DNA of 64,000 nt from contig NC_088784.1 of NCBI RefSeq assembly GCF_958450345.1, positions 81,121,747 through 81,185,746 on the forward strand. Direction: 5' to 3'. This DNA is from Calliphora vicina (taxonomy: Eukaryota; Arthropoda; Insecta; Diptera; Calliphoridae). How positions within the stretch are numbered: the first letter of the stretch is position 1; each line of letters opens with the position of its first letter. Positions 44,749 through 56,191 of this stretch are shown here, piece by piece. The notes beneath the pieces are model-generated. The model did no database searches, was not told the origin of the DNA, and saw only the letters and a list, made by a program, of their open reading frames with translations. Made by a program: the position numbers and the translations under genes.

Positions 44749-46065
44749 CACAGTACAACACATGATTTTGGGACTCAATTCTGACAATTGCACGTGAAAG
44801 TAGCCCCAAAAATAAGAACTTCTGCATCATTAGTTTTGCCAAGTTGGCTGCCGTATTAATTTAATGGCCATACGAATTTTTTTTCCTCAAGGTGCATTTT
44901 TATCACTTTTTCTATATTTTAGCACGGTTATATCTCGTATACCGTACGGAATATCTCTTTTGTGGCTGAAGCAAAGTTGTAGATATTGAATAGTAGAAAA
45001 AAAGTACGGAACATACCTACCCGAAAAAGATGCATCCAGTGCCTTAAAAATCGCCAAAATGCCCATTTTATTAAATTTTTTAACCAATTTTTCACCTTTT
45101 TTGCTCAATAATTGGATTACAAATCCAATTATGGACTAATCACCATGAAATTAGGTCGTGTGATTTTTGTCTATATAAAAGTTATTTATCATGAATTTTG
45201 TATGTATACCATAATTTTTTACAGATTTATGCACTTTAAAGTGATTTTCGGAAGCGTGTCTTATATGTGAGCTATGACTAATTATGGACCGATCATAAAC
45301 AAATTCGGTACATATAATTTGTTCGGCCCAAGGACGAAAACTGTTGAAATTGGCTGAAATCGGTTCATTATTTCACCTAGCCCCCATACAAATGTCCTCC
45401 CGCAATTGGACTTTATCGGTCATAAATGTTTAATTTATATATGTATATACACAAATTTCGCTCCAAATAAGTTTTATATATACAAAATTCATGTCAAAAA
45501 ATTTTATTATGATCGGTCCATAATTATTCATAGCTCCCATATAAGACCAGCTTCCGAAAATCACTTTAAAGTGAATAAATCTGTTAAAAATGATTATATA
45601 CATACAAAATTCATGATAAATAACTTTTATATAGACACAAATCACACGACCTAATTTCATGGTGATCAGTCCATAATTGGATTTGTAATCCAGCTATTGA
45701 GCAAAAAATGTGAAAAATTGGTAAAAAATTTAAAAAAATTGGGATTTTTGCGATTTTTAAGGCACTGGATGCACCTTTTTCGGGTAGGTATGTTCCGTAC
45801 TTTTTTTCTACTATTCAATATCTACAACTTTGCTTCAGCCACAAAAGAGATATTCCGTACGGTATACGAGATATAACCGAGCTAAAATATAGAAAAAGTG
45901 ATAAAAATCCACCTTGAGGAAAAAAAATTCGTATGGCCATTAAATTAATACGGCAGCCAACTTGACAAAACTAATGATGCAGAAGTTCTTATTTTTGGGG
46001 CTACTTTCACGTGCAATTGTCAGAATTGAGTCCCAAAGTAATGAACTGAAAAATGTTGTACTGTG
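44749..46065. mobile_element. Foldback element F, copy 2 (1317 bases)
   Basis: The same ends as at 31140 (CACAGTACAACA and TGTTGTACTGTG) are flanked by TTA on both sides (44746-44748 and 46066-46068). Orientation is opposite to copy 1: the arm starting CACATGATTTTGGGACTC is on the left here and on the right there. The inner arms and loop again consist of DINE-like sequence. The near-identical length and structure show that the composite was formed before both insertions. No coding sequence. Confidence 0.85.
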
Positions 46066-46977
46066 TTAGGAGTAACTATACACGTTGAAAGCTGTTAATA
46101 ACGATGTCCAATTCGATTTAGAAGACACTTACTTGCTCTTTGTGAACGGATATGTACACACATATGTTCATGTTGGAAGATGTTTCAAGATATTTCTTCT
46201 AAAATTATAGAAATCTTGTAAATACACACTCGTATGCAATGATCTTTAACTTACTATTTCATAACTCTTGAACATTTATATTTATAGTAGTAGTATAATG
46301 CAATAATCAGCTTTTTATCTAATTGTTTCCCTTTATTAAAAATTGTTGCAAAATATATGAGATTTTTTGTTTATTTAATTTATTTATTTTAAATGTCAAC
46401 TGAAATTACCAATTTGTATTTTTTGTCGGTTGTGAACATCGAATTGAATTTTCATATCACAATCGAATTTTTTACGGTTTTATAACTAATTATTGGTTAC
46501 GATACCTGAAATTCTATGTTTAACTATAAATAGTATAACATAAACAATTATTCGATTACAACCACTATTAATAGCAGCTGTGATGAACAAATACTAAATT
46601 TAATTTCGTTTTCATTACCGAATTAAGCATACAGTTGTAGTGAAGGTATGAATTGAGTAAATAAAATAAATTTACAATTTTTGAAACCATAATTCGATTA
46701 CGATAATGGATTTTTAAATATGAATATAGAAAATTGATTAATTTAATAGTTCAGTTTCCATGGTTTTGTCAAAGCCGTAATAAAGAAATCTTTTAATTTT
46801 GTTTTCTCATTTTTAGAATTCAATTAATTATGTCATTTGTTTTTTGTTAAATTAAGTTAATAAAAGTATACAAATAAAATACTACAAAAATGTTAAAATT
46901 TTTAAAAAAAATATTTCAGATTTTAGGCCACTAATGAAATATTTAGAAAAGTTTCCATTGTTTTGTCAACCACTGTA

Positions 46978-47288
46978 TATAGAAACTTTTGATCAAAATC
47001 AAAAAGTGAAAAAGATATTTGTGAATTGTTAATGACAATCTCACAATTCCCAAAAAACTTTTCAAAAATCCCAAAATGGGAATTTTTTAGATTTTTGGAT
47101 TTATTGAAGGCACCGAACTCGGGGCTATGCAATCCCATTGCACATTATTGAAGAACATATCGGGACATACAAAACAATATTTTTAATGTCTGTGCACTAA
47201 CCCAATATACCCTGCCTACTATGCTGGTGAAGGATATAAACAATTTTTAATCTGTATCTTAAAGTATTAAATGCCTTTAAAGTAACTA
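46978..47288. other. No gene; short DINE-like relic near 47200-47240
   Basis: ATACCCTGCCTACTATGCTG and GAAGGATATAAAC resemble the 3' end of a DINE element. Nothing else identified. Confidence 0.4.
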
Positions 47289-48050
47289 TTTTTATACCCT
47301 ACACCACCATAGTGGGGAGGGTATAATGCGTTTGTGCAGATGTTTGTAACGCCCAAAAATATTAGTCTAACACCCACCTTAAAGTATACCGATTGACTTA
47401 GAATCATTTTCTGAGTCGATTAAACGATGTCCGTCCGTCCGTCCGTCTGGTTGGCTGGCCGGCTGGCTGGCTGGCTGTCCATGTAAACCTTGTGCGCAGA
47501 GTACAGGTCGCAATTTTGAAGATATTTCGATCAAATTTGGTACATATTACTTTTTCGGCCCAAGGACCATTTGAAACTGGCTGAAATCGGTCCATTATTT
47601 CACCTAGCCCCCATACAAATGTCTTCTCGAAATTGGACTTTATCGGTCATAAATGTTTAATTTATATATGTATCTACAAAAAATTTCGCTCCAAATAAGT
47701 TTTATATATACAAAATTCATGTCACCAAATTTTGTTACGATCGGTTCATAATTAGTCATAGCTCCCATATAGACCCGCTTCCGAAAATCACTTTAACGTG
47801 CATAAATCGCTTAAAAATTTTGGTTTACACACAAAATTCAACATAGTTAACTTTGATATAGACATAAATCACACGACCTAATTTTATGGTGATCGGTCCA
47901 TAATTGGTCATAGCTCCCATATAAGGCCCACTTCCGAAAATCACAAAAAATATAAATTATTGAAATTTTAAAAGAAAAATATTTTTACTCATTTACTTGG
48001 TGTAGGGTATTATATGGTCGGGCTTGACCGACCATATTTTTTACTTGTTT
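47289..48050 (-). mobile_element. DINE-1/mini-me-like element (CCTACACC subfamily), minus orientation
   Basis: This is the inverted counterpart of 39099-39876, from TTTATACCCTACACCACCAT to GGTCGGGCTTGACCGACCAT and TTACTTGTTTT. The tract reads (GTCC)n then (GGCT)n and is shorter than in the 39099 copy. Its 3' hairpin, internal tandem pair and inverted ends are all present. Confidence 0.88.
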
Positions 48051-49262
48051 TTTTTTTAGAAATAAAACATTTTGCAAAAGCATTGAATGTTAATAAAACT
48101 TTGTGAATAAAATTTATTACAATTTGTTTTCGTATTTAGTTGCAGTATCAATTATTTAGTTGTCATTTCTGTCGTCCTATCCCCGTCTGTTTGAACTTTA
48201 CACCATTTCTCTATTACGTTGCACTAAGTACTGAAGTGCAAAATAGAAACATATGATGCACACATACTATTATTATGTACTACATGTATGTGTGTATGGC
48301 TGTTGCACAAATATATTTTATTCGTTTCCCTTGAGTTTGTATTTTCCTGGTGCTTGTTAATGGCAACTAAAATAACACCACTCAAAGGAAACTTAAAAGT
48401 GTCATGTTTGGTGTATACACAAGCCTTATTTATGCATTGTATATAAATGCCAGAATTATAGCAAATCCTTTGTATTCTCCGTCACCTAAAAACAGGATGA
48501 GTATATTGATTTAATCATTCTATTTGTAACATAACAAAATATCGATCTTAGACCTCATAAAGTATAAGACGATCTAACAATGTGAACGCTTTAGTGATCA
48601 TCATTGTTGGGGACAAGCAATTAAAATGCCGTAAAAGTCATAATTATTCAAGGGTTCAAAATAATTCAGGGTTAGATTGAAAATACCGATCATATACATA
48701 CTTACGGTCGAATAAGTTTACTTAGAAATTTTAACTTTTTTTTTGCAGTATTTTCAAGTATTGCCTTGTGTCAACCAGTTTGATGAAATAATTTAGCAAA
48801 CTAAGTGAGACTAATAAATATAAGTCTATCCAGAAAAAAAACACGTACATGTATATTTATGTGTCGTTTGCAATGTTTTTTTATTTCAACTTAATACTCA
48901 ACTAAAACAAATACTCCTTGACTTCAGACAGCATGTCGCAAGGTATTCGATCAATATGTATACTTGTTATTGTTGTATTGGAGACTTACCTTAAAACACC
49001 TGCAATAACCTTTTGACTTCAAAATAGCATGTACTTGTTAAAGAAGTACTCTTTATTTCATTTTGAGCACACAGAAATAAACATACATATGTATTAAAAT
49101 GGAAAATGCTTTAAAAAAAATCTACTAAAACCTGTAACATGATTTTACTTTATACACTTTATGCACATCTCTACAAGTATTTGAAGAAGGCAGAAAGAAA
49201 ATCAAACGATATAAATATTTTTGCTGGTTGTGGAGAATATTATTTACACTATTTGAAGAAGG
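48051..49262. other. No gene; 72-base-spaced duplication near 49178-49300
   Basis: TATTTGAAGAAGG followed by ATAAATATTTTTGCT occurs at 49178 and again at 49250. Otherwise AT-rich. Confidence 0.45.
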
Positions 49263-49561
49263 CTAAAAAACAATGAAACAAAATAAATATTTTTGCTCTA
49301 GATGAGTTTTACAACAATCGTCATGGAGTGATTCCTCCAATTCTTGGTCTTCAAACTTTTTTGGCTGGCCTGGGCGATCTTCGTCTTCGGTGTCAAAATC
49401 ACCATTTCTGAACCAAACAAACCATCTATCGCATATTGAATCCGATGGCACACATTCACAATAAGCTTTGGTGGGCAATCCTTGTGCTTAATTTTTTTAA
49501 AATTAAAGAAATAAAGCTAAACTTCTAGCATATGACGCTTTGTTGGTACAAAATTCGACAT
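49263..49561 (-). pseudogene. Mariner transposase N-terminal fragment
   Basis: From the ATG at 49561 the minus strand reads MSNFVPTKRHMLEV and meets a stop. A second frame gives ECVPSDSICDRWFVWFRNGD and FDTEDEDRPGQPKKFEDQEL, the classic linker after the helix-turn-helix of mariner transposases. At least one frameshift separates the parts. The catalytic domain is missing. The copy at 52386 starts with a related NFVPTHRHM string. Confidence 0.85.
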
Positions 49562-49739
49562 TTTCGAAGCAAATCACAACTTTCGTTACTGTGCCATGTT
49601 TTGCAGATAATTCCCAGTCAAGTTTGTTTTTCGCTGGTCAACCACAAAGTTACATGGGGTATTGACTATTGAGTACATATTCATACGGTTAAATGCCTCC
49701 TATTCTGTAAGGCTGAGACCAATGGCTAATTATAAAAAA
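49562..49739. other. Spacer, nothing recognised
   Basis: Between a mariner relic and a LINE relic; no feature seen. Confidence 0.4.
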
Positions 49740-51730
49740 TCACATCAACACCAACCGAATTGGAAAAACATAACCGAAGATTGCATTAAAACTGCACCTC
49801 ACCATGGAAAAGAAAGCCATTAAATTGGAACTACTCACCTTAGAACAGAACTCCAATTTCCATCAAATAAGTCACTGTTACAGCAACGTCGAAAAATAGG
49901 TGAAGAAAATGGCTCGAGCTGACCACAGGTTGTATCAGAAAAATATAGCTAGCTCGGCTGAATATCCACCTGCCCATGACAATACACGAGAAACCTACAT
50001 AGCCATTCAGCAGTTAAGAGGATCCAAACTCACGACCATACCAAATATAAGGGCCAGAAATGGCAACATCCTCACAAACATAGAAGATCAGCTAGAACGA
50101 TGGAAAGAATTCTTCGAGTCTCCACCTCTGGCAACAGAATTACACAGTACACCCTCTCAGCGACAAATCAGAAGAAATCCAAGAAGAGTCATCTCCACAG
50201 CACCACCGACTATTGAATAAGTAAGAAGAGCTGCTGCTAAGCAGCTCTACCACCCAAGTTCTTGAATTCATTCCCTGACCTCATATCATATATATGGACA
50301 CATATCAAAGAAGCGTGGATATCAGATTCCTTACCGAATGGAAAGAAGGCGTAATAATAACACTACCCAAAAAGGGTGACCAAACCGAACTGGAGCAACA
50401 TAACTCTGTTGAGCACCATCCATAAGGTTATCATAACGATCATCTTATATCGAAATTCGCCAACCATTGAAAAATCTTTTCGAAATGAACAGAGTGGATT
50501 TAGACCGAATCGATCATTTGTATACCAAATCAATACATTGCGCATAATAATCGAATAGTTCGCACAGTACAACTCCCCGCTCTTCTTAGTGTTTGTGGTC
50601 TTCGAAAGAGCATTCGATCAATAGACAGGCAAAAGTCTACACTGCTAAACATTGGAATTCCTGACTATCTCATATCTCTTATATAGGAGCTATACCGAAA
50701 CGCTCCATGTAAAGCGCATTTTAAAGGACAAGACAAGGCTTTTAATATGAATACCGGCATGAGAAAATTATGTCCGCTGCCACCATTGCTTTTCGTCTTA
50801 GTTCAGAATACAGTTCTATGTTAGACAAACATCGAGGTACCACAAGGAATCCAATGTCACCTGAACCAACAGTTACATGACCTTGACTATGCAAACGACA
50901 GATGCCTTATGTCACATACATTGGAAGGCTTTCAAAACCAAGTCGCTCAGAATCGCCACTGCAAACACTAAACCAATACTATTAAATGACAACGAGATAG
51001 AAAACGTAAATAAATTTACCTATCTTGGCAGCGTCATAAGTAAAGATGGAGGCATAGACAAAGATGCGACAAACAGAATAAATCGAGCTCGTAGTGCATA
51101 TGCCTCTCTGAGTAAAGTTTGGAATTCTTCACAAATTTCTAAGCCTCACAAAATCAACATCTTCAATTATAGCGTAAAGTGGGTCCTTCTCTATGGGTTT
51201 GAAACGTGGAATGTCACTGAGTCCTTAACAGCAACACAGCAAGTGTTTATAGATGAAGGCCTGTTTCACGATGTGGAAAGAAAAATGAGTCGAACAAATT
51301 TGTATGAAAACTATTCGAAAGAATTTTAAAGACTGAGTGTTTTTTATACAATTTTTTCGACTCATTTTTCTTTCGACATCGTGAAAAAGGCCTTTATTTA
51401 CAAACACTTTTTCACGTTTCATACCCGTAGAGACCCACTTTACTCTAGAATTGAAGATGTTGATCTTGTGCGCAAAATAAACAAAATATTTGGGCCAAAC
51501 CGCATCACAAATGTCTCCTATGAAATCCGCCATCGTAAATGGTCGTGGATTGGCCACACGCTGCGACATCTCCAACATAGCAAAGGCCAGTTTACAATGG
51601 AATCCGCAAGGGAGATGAAATTTGGGACAATGACCAACATGGAGAAGATCTGTAGAAGTGGAGCATCGACAACAAGGACTCACGTGGACTCAAATCCAAC
51701 ATAAGGCACAATATAGAAATCGTTGGAGAG
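49740..51730 (+). pseudogene. RTE-like LINE reverse-transcriptase relic
   Basis: In order, one frame at 49900-50217 covers the linker between endonuclease and polymerase (ILTNIEDQLERWKEFFE). Then NEQSGFRPNRSFVYQINTLR (50490-50550) is reverse-transcriptase motif 2. LVFVVFERAFDQ has V where the catalytic Asp of FxDF is expected. DYANDRCLMSH near 50882-50915 has YAND in place of YADD, so a second catalytic Asp is also lost. FTYLGSVISKDGGIDKDATN follows, then RHRKWSWIGHTLRH in the C-terminal region (about 51527-51570). Frameshifts and stops separate the blocks. The copy is dead and 5'-truncated, and carries an internal inverted duplication at 51147-51471. RTE is my best clade call. Confidence 0.8.
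51147..51471. repeat. Inverted duplication inside the LINE relic
   Basis: The left arm (51147 to about 51305) and right arm (about 51345-51471) are inverted copies around a 40-base spacer. Shared strings include AATGAGTCGAACAA against the right-arm TTTTTCGACTCATT, and GTAAAGTGGGTCCTTCTCTA against AGAGACCCACTTTACTC. The right arm lacks about 30 bases (51212-51240). Normal LINE sequence resumes after 51471. Confidence 0.85.
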
Positions 51731-52385
51731 CCTTCGTGAACACGTTCCCCTAACATATAAATATTAAATCCCTATTCGTTATTATATGGTAGCACTTCTG
51801 TTTATTGAATGTAAATATTTTCCTTTTACGATTCTATCGCTAGAACCTACTTCTTTGGAGTAGCACAGCTGACTAAATAAAAAAAATTCTGTAAGAGACA
51901 GAATTGATGGTGAGTTCGCACTTTCAAGCAGATTTGTATGTACTTATTTAGTTCTGTTTTTTCAATTTTTACCATTAAAAATATTATAAATGTTTATCAA
52001 CACATTTACTAGCTTTGACTGATCTCTGGGGTCCTTATCTTACATTAACGAGTATTTAAAGTTTATAATGTACAACATATTCTAACAGCAACTCCCAGAA
52101 TGGCTTTGAATTTAAATCAACCAAAATTGAAAAATCTCTAATGTGTCTTTGTAGAAGTTTAACATGTATTAACCAAGTTACATTTTGCTCCCACTAACCA
52201 CAAGTAGTGGTGAAGGGTATTAAAAGTAGCTACTGCCAAAAGAAATTGAAATAAACTAATAATACAAGGGAAAAACCAAAAAAAATTATACATTTGTTTG
52301 TATATTAGGGTGGAATCGTATATTGTAGGGAGGAAAAATACGATATTGATATTCCCAACTAAAACGATAGTTTAGTTTGCTTGAA
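51731..52385. other. No gene; DINE 3'-end relic near 52195-52235
   Basis: CCACAAGTAGTGGTGAAGGG and TATTAAAAG resemble a DINE 3' end. TTAGGGTGGAATCG at 52307 resembles a hAT-type end. Nothing else. Confidence 0.4.
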
Positions 52386-52830
52386 TTTTGTACCAACGCA
52401 TCGTCATATGCGGTTAGATTTGCTCACTGATTGCTCACCGAAGCTTATAGCGAATGTGCTTCATTGGTTTTAATGTGCGAGAGATGATTTTTGGCGGTTC
52501 AGATGTACAGACCGGCCAACCAGTCGAATCGACACCAAAGCCGTATACCCATTGTGGAAAGAATTACATTTGGTGGGAGCAAAAGGGTTCCACTATTAAG
52601 AGATGCTGACCAGACCATCACAGGAAACCTGTACCGAATGCAACTGATTCGTTTGAATCGAGCATTGGACAAAAATGCCCAGAATATGGGGCCGGACATG
52701 AAAAAGTAATACTTCAACATGACAACGCTCACCCACATGTTGCAATGCCGGTTACAAAGTATTTAGAATAAAGTGATTGGGAAGTTTTGCTTTATAGTCC
52801 AGACCGTGCTCCAATCAATGATAAACGGTA
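52386..52830 (+). pseudogene. Mariner transposase relic with internal deletion
   Basis: It starts NFVPTHRHMRLDLLTDCSPK as in the fragment at 49263. It then passes abruptly to the catalytic domain: GGSKRVPLLRDADQTITGNL, RLNRALDKNAQ, then in another frame LQHDNAHPHVA, with the second catalytic Asp, and LLYSPDRAPIN, matching the motif with the third Asp. The middle third, including the first catalytic Asp, is missing, and stops and frame changes are present. Confidence 0.85.
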
Positions 52831-54190
52831 TCTTAGAATGAATTAAACCTTTATTTTAGTTGGAAACATCCACAAATAATTTTAGGGCGTCCCTAATGTA
52901 TATGTGCATTCGTATGTGTTTAAGTAAACTCCAAGTTTTAAAAACAAACAAACAAAAAACGGGTGAAGGAGACAAATTGTAAAAACATAAATGAACATGA
53001 AATGTAATAGTACTCATGTTGTTGTTGGTGGTTAAAATCGGTAAAGGGCTGGGGGACTGTGTGGAGAATGACAAAAGTAAAACCATAAAATGAAACCAAA
53101 ATGCGCGCCATATATAACTTCAATGCATTTCCGCTTCCGTCTTTAACAACAACCGCTTTTGTAGAGAAGTAATGCAACCATATATTTTTTTTTTGTTTGC
53201 TGTTGACTTGTTTTTGTAGCACGTTGGTTTATTTTTAGTGATGTTTTTAGCTTTTTGTTTATATGTTGAATGATGTTTTTGTTTTGCTGTTTTGGTTTTT
53301 TTGTGAAAATTGTAAGTTTAATGAAAAAAAAAAAATTTGCTAACTGAACTTTTTAATGAAATTTTAGGAGTAGTGGCATTTTTAATATCCTTTAAGCCTT
53401 ATTTGCTTGCCTTCATTGTGGATCTTTCCTTTTTGCAATTATTACTTTGTGTAGGTCCACAAGTTTCGTATTTTTCTTTTAATATTAAAATAAGGTTTAG
53501 TTTTTATTTGATATTTGTTTGTGAATGTCCTTTGCCTACCAGCAAATGTTACAGAGTTTATTATGATAGATTATTGAGTTGTGGTATTAGTTTTTTTTTT
53601 AAAAAGGTTTAGTAACATAGGTATTTGATATGTTTTTGTGTTTTATCCTAAAGCATACATTTCGTAGTCGATTTGAATTTCTTAAAAGATATTTTGTACA
53701 TTTTCACAGAATTATGCAAATCTTTAGCTACGATACATTTTCTAATATGATTAGAAGCAATTTGTATAAAAATTTTGTAGATTTTAATATATATTCGAAT
53801 AATTTCTTTGAGAAATCTGAGATTTATTTTATCATCCCTAAAGTATGCTACGCATATTATTATTGAGTATACTTATAACTGATTGATAATACTCATACGC
53901 TTAGGGTGGGTATAAACTATTTTTAAAACGATTCTATTTCTTCGTTTGCGTTCCGATTTCATACTATAAATTAGCTCTTATAGCGTATTGCAAAACAGCT
54001 ATTATGCAACGTAAAAATTAAAATTCCCACGAAACTCTTGAAAAAAGATTTTTAAATAGCCGTCACAAAAAAAAACTTATTTGAAAACTTTTATTTTTTC
54101 GTATATAAAATAAAATAATTTGTTATTGTTTGATTCCTATTATAAAATTTCTGTTTTTTTTTCTTAAGCAAATAAATTACTACCAACATA
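52831..54190. other. No gene recognised
   Basis: 53900-53970 (GGGTGGGTATAAAC, CGATTCTATTTCTTCGTTTG) matches the internal T1 block near 23940, so a small Transib-like fragment is present. The remainder is AT-rich, and long open frames here have biased, low-complexity composition. Confidence 0.5.
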
Positions 54191-55099
54191 AGAGTAAGTT
54201 CGGGTAATGTGATATAGGCGGGTAATGTGGTTTAGTTGCTTTTCTCTAAAACTAAGAGAATAGGAATAGCGGTACCAAGCTTAAGAGTTTTATGATCTCA
54301 GAAAATTAACATTGGGTGAGTGTACTTCATTTTTGCAGGTCATGGAAATAGTCAGTTGTAAAAAATCAGCTTTATCTTGTGGTAGACTTTTTTTGCGACC
54401 TGTTAAAAATTCTTTTTTTTTCTAAAATCACGTGTTTTAAACTTCAATAATTTAATTTTAAAGTCAAATGGGAATATTTTGCTGTTGAAGAACATATGTA
54501 ATAATATAGCATATTTAGTGTATATGTTTAATTTTATAATAATTTCAATAAACCACGTGGTCGGCTATTGTGGTATAGCTAAACAATTTCAAGCAAATAA
54601 TATGCCAAAGAAATGTGAAGTATGAAAATGGGCAGCGGAAGATTTGAGGAACGCTATCTGAGCTATTAGAAATAACAAATGGAATTTTTTTTCGCATCAG
54701 TCATTCAATGTCTCCTACGAATCGAAGAATGTATTGATGAGCTTCTGGTAAGCTTGGTCAGCTGCCAACTTTAACCGAATTCATTGAAGATGATTTAAAT
54801 AAAACGCAACTCATTTACAAATTAAAATACTATGCATCGGTTATGTGGTTTAGCATACAATATTAACAGAACATGGTATACCACATTACCCGCCAATTTT
54901 TTCAATGGCTTGTTTATGGGATTTTTCTCTTTTTCCCAAATTTCTCTTAAACTTGAACTTAAAAGACTTTTTTACTTTCATGGATGTAAACCTAATACTT
55001 TTAGTAGAACACCAGCTGGGAACTGTTCCAATCGAATTAAGATTTTAAAAGTTATAGTCAAATAAAAAATAGGTATACTTCATTACCCGAACTTACTCT
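54191..55099. mobile_element. Pogo-like DNA transposon relic, 909 bases
   Basis: AGAGTAAGTTCGGGTAATG (54191) is mirrored by CATTACCCGAACTTACTCT (ending 55099). A subterminal GCGGGTAATGTGG at 54218 is mirrored by CCACATTACCCGC near 54881. From 54603 one frame reads MPKKCEV, stop, KWAAEDLRNAI, stop, AIRNNKWNFF and SFNVSYES. This is the N-terminal helix-turn-helix of pogo/Tigger transposases with stops. The catalytic domain is deleted. A TA lies directly outside the left end, while the right flank is offset by one base. Confidence 0.7.
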
Positions 55100-55544
55100 A
55101 TATCAGATAGACTCAATAAAGAAATATACTGAAAAAAAGTAGAAAATAAACGAAATGAGTTTTATTTTCTGACGGTAAAAATAAAACTCCTCAAATGAGT
55201 TCCTTCTATGATGGCTATTTAAAACTCTTTTTTCTAGTGTTTCATGCGAACTTTTATTTTTAAGTTGACAAATAACTGTTAACTGTGGAGTTGAGATCAT
55301 TTATTTAGTACCACCATAGATTCAGAAAGAGCACTTCAATACGAATCTATTCGTATATAACATCCGTTGATTCTAACATATAGAGTTTTTGATTTAAATT
55401 TTTTTTGATTTTATCCGTTATTTACGGCCCATGCATCTTATCAATGATAGGTTTATTTACTTCCAAAAAAGGTCCACTTCTCTCCCTTTCACTGCCACTT
55501 GATGTAAGTTATATAAAAAATTTCTATGAAAAAAACGAAAATTT
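55100..55544. other. No gene recognised
   Basis: AT-rich spacer; nothing identifiable. Confidence 0.4.
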
Positions 55545-56190
55545 TTTATATAAAATTAAAATTTATGGCAAAAATTCTCAAATCGCATTATCGATATCAA
55601 ACTATAGTAATCCATTTTAGATGGCAAAATAAGTTCATAATTATTTTGTGAAGGGTTCGGTAACCCCGTCTCTGGTATAGATTTTATAGTAAAAAAACTA
55701 AAAAAATCCCATTCCCAAAACTTTTTTGGGAATTGCGGGATTCCTGATAACAAATTAAAAAATTTGTTTTCATTTTTGAATTTTCAATACAATAATCTAA
55801 AAAACTGTGAAATTGAATTAAAAAGTATTCATAAATAAAAATTTAATTTCAATTTGAAAAATGTGTGTCTTTGCAAGAACTCAATTAAAAGTATTTTTTG
55901 TCATACTTTTCAGAAAAGTATTCCATGAATTTTTCAATTGTTAAACGCTATATATACATATATTTTTGAAAAATAGACAAAATTACTTATTCATTGAGCA
56001 TTTACCTTAGAATAAATTTTTTTTAAAAATTTAACATACATAGAGGTGTCCTATGTTGGCGACCCGTGCCCCTGCTGGGTTCATGAGGTCTAACTTCAAA
56101 ACATAAACTCGATAGCACTTCCTCTTTGCACATGTCAAATTTCATTCAAATCGGACTAATTGTTAGAAGTTACAGATTTATTTCCCATTT
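55545..56190 (-). mobile_element. Transib-like element (T1-related), right part
   Basis: 55545-55950 is a diverged direct copy of 24430-24850. 56055-56190 is the reverse complement of the T1 left region at 23800-23930 (GCACTTCCTCTTTGCACATG, TTACAGATTTATTTCCC). Taken with the copy at 23785, this suggests a longer element whose two ends are inverted copies. The terminal heptamer is lost at the junction with the DINE copy. Confidence 0.6.
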
Positions 56191-56191
56191 T

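Larger units (their letters stand above)
43348..46975 (+). mobile_element. Tc1-like transposon with IR/DR ends, split by nested insertions
   Basis: The left end CAGTGGTTGACAAATCAATG (43348) and the right end CATTGTTTTGTCAACCACTG (ending 46975) are inverted and flanked by TA. A second copy of the motif lies inside each end (GACAAATCAATGGAAACTTT at 43547; GTTTCCATGGTTTTGTCAAA at 46755), the double-repeat IR/DR plan known in several Tc1 elements. The transposase is cut off at about 44293. There a sequence beginning CACACAGAGAAAACAGATTC starts a further insertion whose ATTCGATTGCA-like motifs resume at about 46440-46710; the foldback 44749-46065 lies within it. The 3' half of the transposase is missing. 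Confidence 0.8.

Noticed and set aside
53337..53866. Two adjacent plus-strand frames of 91 and 78 codons rich in F, L, Y and I
   Set aside because: Strong T-rich bias, no motifs, no splice or start context; they look like chance frames in AT-rich DNA.
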